From the NCBI GenBank assembly GCA_963711255.1, contig CAVQDO010000034.1, forward strand, positions 15,676-79,675: a stretch of DNA of 64,000 nt, read 5' to 3'. Positions within the stretch are counted from its first letter, which is position 1, and each line of letters begins with the position of its first letter. Positions 44,152-52,654 of this stretch are shown here, piece after piece. A program made the translations under genes and the position numbers. Under the pieces are notes generated by a model. The model was not told where the DNA came from, did no database searches, and saw only the letters and a program-made list of their open reading frames with translations. The stretch comes from GCA-2746365 sp963711255 (GTDB taxonomy: Bacteria > Pseudomonadota > Gammaproteobacteria > SZUA-229).

Positions 44152-44505
44152 TGCAGGTTACTCCTGGTGAGATATATTTTCCATAATCGGATCAAGTTCA
44201 CATAAATAATAATAGCAGTACATGCACTGACATGTTAATAAGTTGGAGAATCCCGTTAAATAATAATAAATTCAATAGCTTGTCATTTTAAGTTAAAGCT
44301 GGTTTGTGACGCCAAAAAGCCGTCATTATTTAGATATTATCTATCATTTATCAGATATTACACTATGCTTATACAACTGGAGATAGACATCCAGTTGTAG
44401 TTACGCACCATAAAATGTAAATAGAGTTCTACTGCGTACAATAAATTTATTACAGGGAGTATAAATTTGTAATAGGTGAAAAAATAAAATATTGCTGCAT
44501 GTCAC
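44152..44505. promoter_or_regulatory. Divergent intergenic region with an inverted repeat
   Basis: 354 AT-rich bases between the hydrolase and GGDEF-EAL genes with no credible frame. A perfect 9-base inverted repeat, ACAACTGGA (44373-44381) and TCCAGTTGT (44390-44398) with an eight-base gap, lies 108 bp before the GGDEF-EAL start and could be an operator. I cannot pick a firm promoter. Confidence 0.5.
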
Positions 44506-46572
44506 ATGGCTAAATATACTCTAACGAATTCATTTTTGGTAAAAGCACAGGTAGAACCTTTATTCAAGGCTACCCTACCTGGCGGTCTGGGCAATATCTT
44601 TTCAGCCTGCCTGATCTTAATGTTTCTTTATGGCAGTTCACAGCAATATCATGCTGTCATACTCTCAGCAGTCATTTCTTTATTGTCTTTATTACGAATC
44701 CTTGTATCAAGTCACTATCTTAATAAATGCACATACAGCATAAATAGTTATATATATGCGCATGTGCTGTTTACCTTTTTAATCGGCCTTTGCTGGGCCG
44801 GTTACGCCTATATGCAGTTGCATTCCGAAAGCGAGTCCTTAAGAAGCCTGGTAATCCTGGTTAATTTCGGTTTGATCGCTGCAAGTATTGCAACGCTCTC
44901 AACCTGGATGCCGGCCTATCTTGCCTACATGATTCCGCAGTCACTGGCGATCTTTTATGTATTTTTGAATATTGATACCGGCTACAACATGCAGATGGGT
45001 GTTGCTTTGCTCATTTTTGTCGGCATCATGATAACAACCAGTATTCGCTTTAATAAGCGATTCAAGACAGAAATACAGCTTACTTATAATAACAAACAGT
45101 TAATTAATGATTTAAACAGTGAAATTGGTATACGCGAAGAGGTACAACTTGAGCTTGAGCACGGCAAAATGGAGCTGGAAAACAAGGTAGAAGAAAGAAC
45201 CAAGGAACTGGTTGATATTAATTTAAGCCTTGAAAGTGTTATCGATAAAAAGGAAAAAGCCGAGCAGAGCCTGCAGTACCTCGCCTATCATGATGAGCTA
45301 ACAGGGCTTCCCAATAAAAGCCTGCTGGTCGACCGTATCAATCAGTCGATAAAAACATCTTCACGAGATGACCAGAAGATGGCGATACTGTTTCTCGATC
45401 TTGACCGATTTAAAACAATCAATGACAGCCTCGGGCATACTATTGGTGATGATTTATTAAAAGAAGTTTCGGCGAGGCTGCATAAGACCTTGCGTAATCA
45501 CGATACTATTTCAAGAAATGGTGGTGATGAGTTTGTTGTTGTCCTGGAAAGACTGAAAAATACAGACGAAGCCATTCACGTAGCCAAGAAAGTTATAAAT
45601 TGCCTGACAGATACCTTCCACATACACTCACACCGAATTCACATTGGCGCCAGTATCGGCATCAGTATTTATCCATCAGATGGCGATACTCCCCTGATAT
45701 TGTTACGTAATGCGGATACTGCGATGTATCGTGCCAAACAGGCTGGCGGAAACCAGTTGCAGTTCTACGACAAGAGTATGTCGAATCAGCTGCACGATCG
45801 GCTGGTGCTGGAAAATGAATTACATACCGCGCTTGCGAATAATGAATTTTATATGGTTTATCAGCCGCAGGTAAATTGCAAAACTGGACTAACTACCGGT
45901 TTTGAATCCTTAATGCGCTGGAATAATAAAAATTATGGCGAGATTGGTCCGGACCGGTTTATACCACTGCTGGAAGAAACAGGACTGATTTATGACGTAG
46001 GACAGTGGATTGTTAACGAAGTTATTAATTTCATAGCAGCACAAGAGATTCATGATATCGGTTTTTCGATAAACCTGTCTGCATTGCAATGCAATAATTT
46101 TGACTTTATTGATTTTGTTAAAGGTGAAATTCGCAGGGCTGGTATTAATGCCTCGCAACTGGAATTTGAAATTACTGAATCGTTGTTAATTAAAGATTTC
46201 GAAAAAACAAAACTATTCCTTGATGAGTTGCATTCAATTGGCTGTTCGATTGCACTCGATGATTTTGGTACCGGTTATACCTCAATGAGCTACCTGGCAC
46301 GTTTACCTATCGATGTAATTAAAATCGATAAGTCCCTGGTACGTAATATCCATAATAACGAGAGCCTTCGCAGTATTGTTAAAGCCATTATTACCATGAG
46401 CAGCAGCCTGGGTAAAACCAATGTATTTGAAGGCATCGAAACCAATGCGGAACTCGCCGAAATCAAGAAACTGAATGGTACGATTATACAGGGCTACCTG
46501 TTTAGCAAACCGTTAAAAACTGTTGACATTGATGGCTGGCTTCACGCTGTTTGTGATATTAAGCAGGCCTAA
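44506..46572 (+). CDS. Membrane GGDEF-EAL cyclic-di-GMP enzyme
   Basis: A 688-residue inner-membrane protein: about six N-terminal helices (residues 25-182), a coiled-coil linker (about 188-258), a GGDEF domain and an EAL domain. GGDEF is intact at 339-343 (SRNGGDEFVVV) with an inhibitory I-site RNHD five residues before it, so diguanylate cyclase activity is likely. The EAL motif reads ESL at 467-469 (TGFESLMRW) and other catalytic blocks are present (EITESLLI; ALDDFGTGYTS; IKIDKSLV), so phosphodiesterase activity is possible. The N-terminal helices are not a domain I can name. It lies 2.8 kb from the RpfF-type gene, with which it could share a signal. Confidence 0.93.
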   Translation: MAKYTLTNSFLVKAQVEPLFKATLPGGLGNIFSACLILMFLYGSSQQYHAVILSAVISLLSLLRILVSSHYLNKCTYSINSYIYAHVLFTFLIGLCWAGYAYMQLHSESESLRSLVILVNFGLIAASIATLSTWMPAYLAYMIPQSLAIFYVFLNIDTGYNMQMGVALLIFVGIMITTSIRFNKRFKTEIQLTYNNKQLINDLNSEIGIREEVQLELEHGKMELENKVEERTKELVDINLSLESVIDKKEKAEQSLQYLAYHDELTGLPNKSLLVDRINQSIKTSSRDDQKMAILFLDLDRFKTINDSLGHTIGDDLLKEVSARLHKTLRNHDTISRNGGDEFVVVLERLKNTDEAIHVAKKVINCLTDTFHIHSHRIHIGASIGISIYPSDGDTPLILLRNADTAMYRAKQAGGNQLQFYDKSMSNQLHDRLVLENELHTALANNEFYMVYQPQVNCKTGLTTGFESLMRWNNKNYGEIGPDRFIPLLEETGLIYDVGQWIVNEVINFIAAQEIHDIGFSINLSALQCNNFDFIDFVKGEIRRAGINASQLEFEITESLLIKDFEKTKLFLDELHSIGCSIALDDFGTGYTSMSYLARLPIDVIKIDKSLVRNIHNNESLRSIVKAIITMSSSLGKTNVFEGIETNAELAEIKKLNGTIIQGYLFSKPLKTVDIDGWLHAVCDIKQA

Positions 46573-47627
46573 ACCTTCTCGTATAGGAACTGTCCGTTGC
46601 CATAGCTGTTGCCCTTGTTTGGGCTGAACATGGTTTTGCACAACACAAAATATTTGTTCCAGTGGTCAACCTCTTCAATCGACAAATATTCAGGATAAAG
46701 TTGATCTATCGCTAGCCAGAATCGTTTGTGCCACTCATCAAGCGTTTTCCAGTAGTTTCTGCCATTCATAAACCAGCTGTCTACATATTTCAAATGTGTA
46801 TCATGCCTTTGCGGTTCTTTGAATGGCCAGATGTGAGCACCCGGATAATAAACGCCCATATGCGTGTCTTCCGAATTTAAAAAGGCGGGGATGGTGTCAA
46901 ATGAGACGATACAGTGGTGCAGGCATTTGCCGCCGGGTTTTAACAGTTGTGAAATGTTCTTTTGCAATGACGCTATGTTGGTTACATGCTCGAGTAAACC
47001 GATAGAAATGACCCGGTCAAAATAATTGCTCTCGATATCCAGTTCACTAGCATCATCAAAATAGGTTTGTATCAAGCGAAAGCGTGAACTGTCAATATCA
47101 CTGTTATTAATGATTTTATTACGAATGTGGCTGGTTTGAACATCACTGGGGTTAATGCCAATAATGTTTACCTTTGGGAATGTCTCGAGTAAATATTTAG
47201 ATAATCCGCCAAAGCCACAGCCTAAATCAAGGATGTTTTGCCCGTCCCTGATATCAGCACGTTCTATCAATAACTTGTATTTATTTTGTTGCGCCTGTTC
47301 CAGTGATATATCCTGGATCTTATCAGTATCGTTATTTATGCCATAAAACCCCATGGTATACGCCATGTAGTCTTTATCAAGAAAAGCGAGGTAGGCCTGG
47401 TACTCTTCATTGTAATGGCTGAGAGAAGCATCCGCGATTGTTTTTTTAGCAATGTTTCCTTCGAAAGAATTAACTCCGTGTGATTCTGGCAGGTCATTAT
47501 TGCCCTGCCAGCGTTTATATTCACGTTCGAAGTAACGCTCCATCTGTTGTTCAAATTTAGTTGTTTCGGCTGAGCCGTAACAGTAGATCCCATTGTCTTT
47601 GAGCTGGTTTATTATATTAGTAGGCAT
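46569..47627 (-). CDS. Cyclopropane-fatty-acid-synthase-like SAM methyltransferase
   Basis: A 352-residue cytoplasmic enzyme. The SAM-binding motif is ILDLGCGFGGLSKYL (about 132-146), with EHVTNIASLQKNISQLLKPGG downstream, and the whole length matches the CFA synthase/mycolic-acid methyltransferase superfamily, which methylates unsaturated acyl chains, rather than small-molecule methyltransferases. It lies 2 bp from the ketosynthase gene, so the two are translationally linked, and overlaps the GGDEF-EAL end by 4 bp on the other strand. Its substrate is probably an acyl chain made by the neighbouring ACP/ketosynthase; this is inference. Confidence 0.85.
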   Translation of the reverse strand: MPTNIINQLKDNGIYCYGSAETTKFEQQMERYFEREYKRWQGNNDLPESHGVNSFEGNIAKKTIADASLSHYNEEYQAYLAFLDKDYMAYTMGFYGINNDTDKIQDISLEQAQQNKYKLLIERADIRDGQNILDLGCGFGGLSKYLLETFPKVNIIGINPSDVQTSHIRNKIINNSDIDSSRFRLIQTYFDDASELDIESNYFDRVISIGLLEHVTNIASLQKNISQLLKPGGKCLHHCIVSFDTIPAFLNSEDTHMGVYYPGAHIWPFKEPQRHDTHLKYVDSWFMNGRNYWKTLDEWHKRFWLAIDQLYPEYLSIEEVDHWNKYFVLCKTMFSPNKGNSYGNGQFLYEKV

Positions 47628-47629
47628 GC

Positions 47630-48844
47630 TTAATTATATTTCTTCAGGGCAATTACAGCGTTTAAACCGCCAAATGCGAATGAGTTACTCAGGGCAACAT
47701 TGATGTCTTTTTTGCGGGCCGTATTAGGCACGTAATCCAGCGTACAGTCTTCAGCAGCTTCCGTGAAATTGACCGTTGGCGGAAGTATACCGTGGTAAAT
47801 AGCCAGTACACTGGCGGCAACTTCCAGTGCACTTGAGGCGCCAAGGGCGTGTCCGTGAATTGATTTTGTTGAAGAAACCGCCAGTTTATCTGCATGCTGT
47901 TTAAACACCCTTCTGATGGCCTCGGTTTCAGTGCTGTCATTTGCCATAGTTGCGGTGCCGTGTGCATTGATATAGTCAACATCTTCGGGTTGTAAACCGG
48001 CTTGTATCAGTGCAGTGCTGATTGCTTTGCATATGCCGTCAATATCTGGTCGGGTTATATGACCCGCATCAGAAGACATGCCGCTGCCGGCAAGTTCAGC
48101 ATATATACGTGCATTTCGGGCTTTGGCGTGGCTTTCTGATTCCAGTACCAGCATCGCAGCGCCCTCACCTAAAACAAGCCCGCTGCGGTCTTTACAGAAA
48201 GGGCGACAGGTGTCATTCGATGCGACTCTGAGTGCTTCCCATGACTTTAACAGGCCATAGGTGAAGGGTGCGTCAGTAGCACCAACCAGTGCTACTTCAA
48301 CCAGGCCTGCCTGAATCATCGCCATGCCCTGGATAATGGCATGTGAGCCCGAAGCGCAGGCGCTGGAAATCATAAATGAAGGACCTTTAATACCAGAATG
48401 AGAGCAGACCATACTGGCGGCAGCACTCGGCATACCTTTTGGAATGGTTAGCGGATGCGCACGGGTGCGTTGATTTTTATACAACTGCTGATAGGTATCT
48501 TCATCGGTGTGTTTACCGCCGCAGCCACTGCCGATAATGGCGGCTGCATTTTTCAGGTGTTTATCACCCTTTTCCATGCCGGCATCAGTTATTGCCTGAC
48601 TGGCTGCGATTACGGCATATTGTGAGAATAGATCCAGTGTCGTCAGTTCATCAGCAGTAAAATAATCTTCAGGCTGGTAACCGTTCAGTATTGATGCTCG
48701 TGCAATTTTTGTTTCTGCATTGGGCAGTGAAAAATCATTTATCGCGCTGCGTCCACTCTTCAATGCATCCCAGAATGAATCGGTAGTTAAACCCGGACCT
48801 GAAACTACGCCTAGCCCGGTAATCATGACACGATTTTTTTGCAT
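47630..48844 (-). CDS. Beta-ketoacyl-ACP synthase (FabF-like)
   Basis: A 404-residue condensing enzyme of the KAS II type. The Cys-His-His triad is visible: Cys163 in ISSACASGSHAI, His295 in YINAHGTATMANDS and His332 in KSIHGHALGASSA. It is FabF-like but not the housekeeping copy one expects beside fabG/acpP. It lies 19 bp after an ACP gene and 2 bp before the methyltransferase, forming an acyl-chain-building cassette divergent from the RpfF-type gene. Confidence 0.92.
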   Translation of the reverse strand: MQKNRVMITGLGVVSGPGLTTDSFWDALKSGRSAINDFSLPNAETKIARASILNGYQPEDYFTADELTTLDLFSQYAVIAASQAITDAGMEKGDKHLKNAAAIIGSGCGGKHTDEDTYQQLYKNQRTRAHPLTIPKGMPSAAASMVCSHSGIKGPSFMISSACASGSHAIIQGMAMIQAGLVEVALVGATDAPFTYGLLKSWEALRVASNDTCRPFCKDRSGLVLGEGAAMLVLESESHAKARNARIYAELAGSGMSSDAGHITRPDIDGICKAISTALIQAGLQPEDVDYINAHGTATMANDSTETEAIRRVFKQHADKLAVSSTKSIHGHALGASSALEVAASVLAIYHGILPPTVNFTEAAEDCTLDYVPNTARKKDINVALSNSFAFGGLNAVIALKKYN

Positions 48845-48863
48845 GAATAATATTCAGGAAATG

Positions 48864-49091
48864 CTAGCCGCGCATTTCTTCTACCTTTATTAGAATATCA
48901 TTCACAGTGACAATGGATGGGATGAGTTCGTTTGGGATTTCGATATCGAATGCCTCTTCGAGCTCAAACAGAACGGTGATGGCTTTTAGTGAATCAATAC
49001 CTAAATTAATAAGTTCTGCTTCGGGTTTAACATCTTCGATGTTGCAATGACCAACATCAGCGATAATTTTTCTAACTGTATCTAATGGCAT
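48864..49091 (-). CDS. Acyl carrier protein
   Basis: A 75-residue acidic ACP with the phosphopantetheine attachment site Ser34 in LGIDSLKAITVLFELE. Sequence differs from housekeeping AcpP (DSL with Lys-Ala rather than DSLDTVELVM), so it is a specialised carrier, matching the adjacent ketosynthase. First gene of the ACP-ketosynthase-methyltransferase operon; its start is divergent from the RpfF-type gene across 275 bp. Confidence 0.93.
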   Translation of the reverse strand: MPLDTVRKIIADVGHCNIEDVKPEAELINLGIDSLKAITVLFELEEAFDIEIPNELIPSIVTVNDILIKVEEMRG

Positions 49092-49288
49092 AAATAGACC
49101 TTGTGCTGCTCAATTTCGGAAAGTGCCAGGTAGTTGAATATTTACAAAACTCAAACTTGGAAACACACCTCAGGTCCATCTACGGCTGCTTGTATAGTAC
49201 AAATATAGGCCTCTTACGTCTATATTTTTTTATAATTTAATTATTATATTTCAGCAAGATTCGTTTACTTTTTAATACAAAATTTAAC

Positions 49289-49316
49289 TTGCTGTCTATA
49301 CTCTAGGTTGTATGAT
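49289..49316 (+). promoter_or_regulatory. Putative sigma-70 promoter of the RpfF-type gene
   Basis: TTGCTG (49289-49294) and TATGAT (49311-49316) separated by 16 bases, about 50 bp before the start codon. The region (49092-49366) is AT-rich and shared with the divergent ACP operon, so it may hold a common control site. Confidence 0.35.
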
Positions 49317-49366
49317 AGGTATATCAATCAAGTCAGTCGAATAACAATAATAATAAGGCAATACTA

Positions 49367-50434
49367 ATGAAGATTGAGCAAGAACAAAATGCCGTCCGTC
49401 GTACAGAAAGAAAAAAACTGCTTCATGGCTTTACCCAGTTCGGTACACGTTATGATTCCGAAACCAGTACTATCTGGTGCTGGATGCAACCCCGCCCCCG
49501 CCCCTGTATCAACCTGACTTTAATTGAGGAGTTAATACAGCTTCAGCAGCAACTGACTACCACCTATAAAAATCAGGACCCCGACACCACCTGGCCTTTT
49601 CGCCACCTGATACTGGCATCAAAAATAAACGGGATATATAACCTGGGCGGTGATCTATCGTTGTTTAAGCAATGCATCGAAAATAAAGATGAAGAGAAGC
49701 TGAGAGATTACGCCTACAAATGCGTCAGCCTGGTACATCGTAATGTCAATAATCTTGATTTGCCCATTACCATGGTTTCACTGGTTCAGGGGCAGGCACT
49801 GGGAGGCGGCTTTGAAACAGCGCTATCCTGTGATGTCATCATTGCAGAGCGCAGATCCCAGCTCGGTTTCCCTGAAATACTGTTTAATCTATTCCCCGGT
49901 ATGGGCGCTTATAACCTGCTGGCGCGAAGAATAGGCTCTGCACTGGCTGAGCGAATAATATTAAGTGGTAAGACCTACAGCGCCGAAGAGCTTTATGAAA
50001 TGGGTGTTATTGATGTGCTGGCAGAGAATGGCAAAGGTGTTCAGGCGACAGAAACATATCTGAAAAGCCATAACCAGTCGCACAATACCATTCGTTCAAT
50101 GAAACGTATTCGTCAGATTGTGCATCCGGTAACACGTCAGAATCTTTTTGATATTGTCGATATCTGGGTAGAAGCAGCAATGGATCTGAGTAAAAAAGAT
50201 CTGGCTAAACTCGAACGCCTGTTGCATCTGCAGATAACACAGAAAGACAGCCAGGTTATTCAGCAGCAGGATATGACCTTGACGAAGCGTCGCGGGGACT
50301 GGCGAAAAGTGACAGAAGTAAGTTTCCCGCTTAAAACACATTTAGGTGAAGATGTTTTGCATAACAGAAGAAAAGCCGACTGCCGCAGACAAACCCGGGA
50401 AGAAAGCCGAAACAGGATAGAAACCACAAAGTAG
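49367..50434 (+). CDS. rpfF: RpfF-type DSF synthase (crotonase fold)
   Basis: A 355-residue crotonase-superfamily protein that I assign to the RpfF group, which makes DSF (cis-2-enoic fatty acid) quorum signals by dehydrating and hydrolysing 3-hydroxyacyl-ACP. RpfF-specific segments are clear: WCWMQPRPRPCINL, IYNLGGDLSLF, LVQGQALGGGFETALSC and PEILFNLFPGMGAYNLLARRI. Both catalytic glutamates align: Glu150 and Glu170, 20 apart as in Xanthomonas RpfF. It also has a basic C-terminal extension (about 65 residues, MTLTKRRGDWRKV and RRQTREES) beyond the usual 290. No RpfB, RpfC, RpfG or RpfR lies nearby. It is followed 41 bp later by an acyltransferase. Confidence 0.85.
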   Translation: MKIEQEQNAVRRTERKKLLHGFTQFGTRYDSETSTIWCWMQPRPRPCINLTLIEELIQLQQQLTTTYKNQDPDTTWPFRHLILASKINGIYNLGGDLSLFKQCIENKDEEKLRDYAYKCVSLVHRNVNNLDLPITMVSLVQGQALGGGFETALSCDVIIAERRSQLGFPEILFNLFPGMGAYNLLARRIGSALAERIILSGKTYSAEELYEMGVIDVLAENGKGVQATETYLKSHNQSHNTIRSMKRIRQIVHPVTRQNLFDIVDIWVEAAMDLSKKDLAKLERLLHLQITQKDSQVIQQQDMTLTKRRGDWRKVTEVSFPLKTHLGEDVLHNRRKADCRRQTREESRNRIETTK

Positions 50435-50475
50435 TAATTCTCCACTATTATCTATAGTAAGGCCATTGTATAGGT

Positions 50476-51228
50476 GTGTACTTGCTTAAATCTATTTCTA
50501 ACCTGATTGTACTGCCACTTGTCTGGCTGCTTCTTATTGTCCTGAGTATTGTGCTTTATTTGTTATCGCTTTTACCGCGCACATTTTCCGTTAGTTATTA
50601 CCATTCCCTGTCTCGTTTCTGGTGCAGGGTATTTGTTCGCGCGCTGGATACAGATTTGAAGCTGGTCCATAAAAATACCAGGCCATTACCCGAACATTAT
50701 ATCCTCGTTGCCAACCACCCTTCTGCGTTTGAAGACTTTGCTATACCCGCGCTATTTGATATCTATCCATTAGCAAAAACGGGGGTACGTGACTGGCTGT
50801 TACTGGGACGAATTAGTGATTACGCGGGCACCATTTACGTAGAACGTAAAAATGCAGAATCGAGACATAGCGCTCTGCAGTCATTAATCGAGACGGTTCA
50901 AAATGGTAAAAATATTGTTATCTTTCCTGAAGGTGGCTGCCACGGGCGAAGAATTTACCATACGTTTCATACCGGTGCCTTTGACATTTCGCTGCAATCG
51001 GGTATTCCGGTGGTGCCAGTATTTCTTCACTATATTGATCAGGATGCCTTCGAGTGGAAGAATGAAAGCCTGCCGCTCAAGCTATGGCAAATATTTAAAA
51101 CCAGTAATAAGCTCGTTAACTATTATGTTTACGATGCTTATTTGCCATCTGATTTTGATGATAAGGAAAGTTTTGCAAAGCATGTGCATGAGCAATACCT
51201 GCTCTGGCAGCAAGAGTATCTTGATTAA
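50476..51228 (+). CDS. PlsC-like 1-acylglycerol-phosphate acyltransferase
   Basis: A 250-residue membrane-associated acyltransferase: N-terminal helix at about 5-30, then VANHPSAFEDFAIPALFD (motif I; HX4E followed by Asp instead of the common HX4D), LLLGRISDYAGTIYVERKNAESR (motif II), VIFPEGGCHGRR (motif III) and VVPVFLHYID (motif IV). It could acylate lysophosphatidate or another acceptor; the altered motif I means the family call is firmer than the substrate. Start GTG at 50476. It probably shares a message with the RpfF-type gene (41 bp apart) and is convergent with the DUF2279 gene 5 bp away. Confidence 0.82.
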   Translation: MYLLKSISNLIVLPLVWLLLIVLSIVLYLLSLLPRTFSVSYYHSLSRFWCRVFVRALDTDLKLVHKNTRPLPEHYILVANHPSAFEDFAIPALFDIYPLAKTGVRDWLLLGRISDYAGTIYVERKNAESRHSALQSLIETVQNGKNIVIFPEGGCHGRRIYHTFHTGAFDISLQSGIPVVPVFLHYIDQDAFEWKNESLPLKLWQIFKTSNKLVNYYVYDAYLPSDFDDKESFAKHVHEQYLLWQQEYLD

Positions 51229-51233
51229 TTTTT

Positions 51234-52118
51234 CTACTGGTTCAGGTCTTTTTTGGATTGCAGGCTGCTGCCTGGCAGCTGGTAGTATTTAAATACAGTG
51301 GATGTTTTATTATAAGAGTGTCGCCGGAAGAAATCGGTTAGATTGATGCCAATACCCAGAAACAGGTTGCGTTCTTTTGCCGCATTCGGATCGGCAAATC
51401 CGCGGGTATAATAGCCGGCGTGTAATTCTATATGTTTTAAAAAACTGTCTCTCGCAAATTCAAAACCATTGAATTTTAGAGCCAGTAAATATTTCGAATT
51501 TTCATAATCGGTGGAGAAATCAGAAGAGCCTGAATCGGGAAAATATTCCCAGCGAAAATCGAGTTTATTTGACAGCTCAGGATTTATATAAGAAAAATAA
51601 GCAAAGGTGATACCCGCAATATTAGCGACCATGTCCTCTTTCGAAAAACCAAATTCGCTGAAGGAATCACCTATCTCCATGTAACCAACAATAGCCAGGC
51701 TGGATAAAGCACCGTAAATTGCAGCGTCACGTTTATTAATGCACCAGTACTCGTACAGGCTGGATAAGCCGTGAGCGGTAACATAACTGGTATATGCATG
51801 GCCCAGTTTGTCAGCGCCGCCCGATTTGGTGTCATTATTAAACCAGCCCTCAGAGCTGGCCGTTGGTGAGGTCGTAAAATAGTCCCACTTGGCAACACCC
51901 CATACAGTAATAATAGCTATACCGCTAAGATTTACAGTTAGGATTTTGCTGTTTTTCTGAGACCGGGAAAGTTCTTCAGTGCAGCCGTCATCCAGTGCAA
52001 ACCATGCTGTATTACTTGCGCTAAACGGCTGACCATCCGTAGTAGCGTAAGCCGAATTGAATAGTTGCATAGACAACAGAATGAGCAGCAGTAATTTTTT
52101 TACAGTGATGACTTTCAT
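51234..52118 (-). CDS. DUF2279 (YfiM-like) exported protein
   Basis: About 294 residues with a signal peptide (ITVKKLLLLILLSMQLFNSAYA). The DUF2279 signature WFNNDTKSGGADKLGHAYTSY is clear, followed by hydrophobic helices and a SFSEFGFSKEDMVANIAGI segment. The second half has beta strands and looks like outer-membrane material (KHIELHAGYYTRGFAD; FLGIGINLTDFF). Function unknown. The ORF is open to 52142, but the ATG at 52118 (MKVITVKK) gives a proper signal peptide. Confidence 0.78.
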   Translation of the reverse strand: MKVITVKKLLLLILLSMQLFNSAYATTDGQPFSASNTAWFALDDGCTEELSRSQKNSKILTVNLSGIAIITVWGVAKWDYFTTSPTASSEGWFNNDTKSGGADKLGHAYTSYVTAHGLSSLYEYWCINKRDAAIYGALSSLAIVGYMEIGDSFSEFGFSKEDMVANIAGITFAYFSYINPELSNKLDFRWEYFPDSGSSDFSTDYENSKYLLALKFNGFEFARDSFLKHIELHAGYYTRGFADPNAAKERNLFLGIGINLTDFFRRHSYNKTSTVFKYYQLPGSSLQSKKDLNQ

Positions 52119-52654
52119 ATTAAAGAATATTGACTCGCCCATCTCAGAAAGTTACCCTAGAATGACCTGACTTGAATTGCTATATATCAAATACGGATGC
52201 TGCTAACGCTGCAAAGTGTCTGTTCGTTATTCTACAACCAGTATATTTCTGAGTTTCACTCTATTTTAATTAGCCGTTACATAACTGAATACTTTTTTAA
52301 GCTGCGTCTGTAACCAGGTGTGCTATATTAGGTTTTAATTATATTTAAATCAGTGCTTTAGCTGAAACGATCATTGTCAGAGATTTTCGTTAACAAGAGA
52401 AAAAGATGAACAACTGCAGATTAGAATGATACTGCTGCGCTGTTAACTTCATCGTTCCTAATTAATAATGCTATATGTTGCTGTATTTATAGTATATAAT
52501 TCGCACCTCAATTTCGGGTGCACTTCGGTCTGTACCCTTGTAGTAGCAGTAATTAATAGTAATTACATACGCACATTCTTGTTTCCGCCTGGACCGACTC
52601 ATTGTTAGATTATTGAGCGGGCTGTTATAGACACTAGTGCTGGAGAACATTTTA
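52119..52654. promoter_or_regulatory. Long intergenic region and likely leader of rhlE
   Basis: About 530 bases with no credible gene. A TATAAT box at 52495-52500 would start a leader of about 145 bases; a suitable -35 is not clear. The stretch TTCGGGTGCACTTCGGTC near 52512-52530 holds two TTCGG elements and may fold. Long leaders are common on cold-shock DEAD-box helicase genes. Confidence 0.45.
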
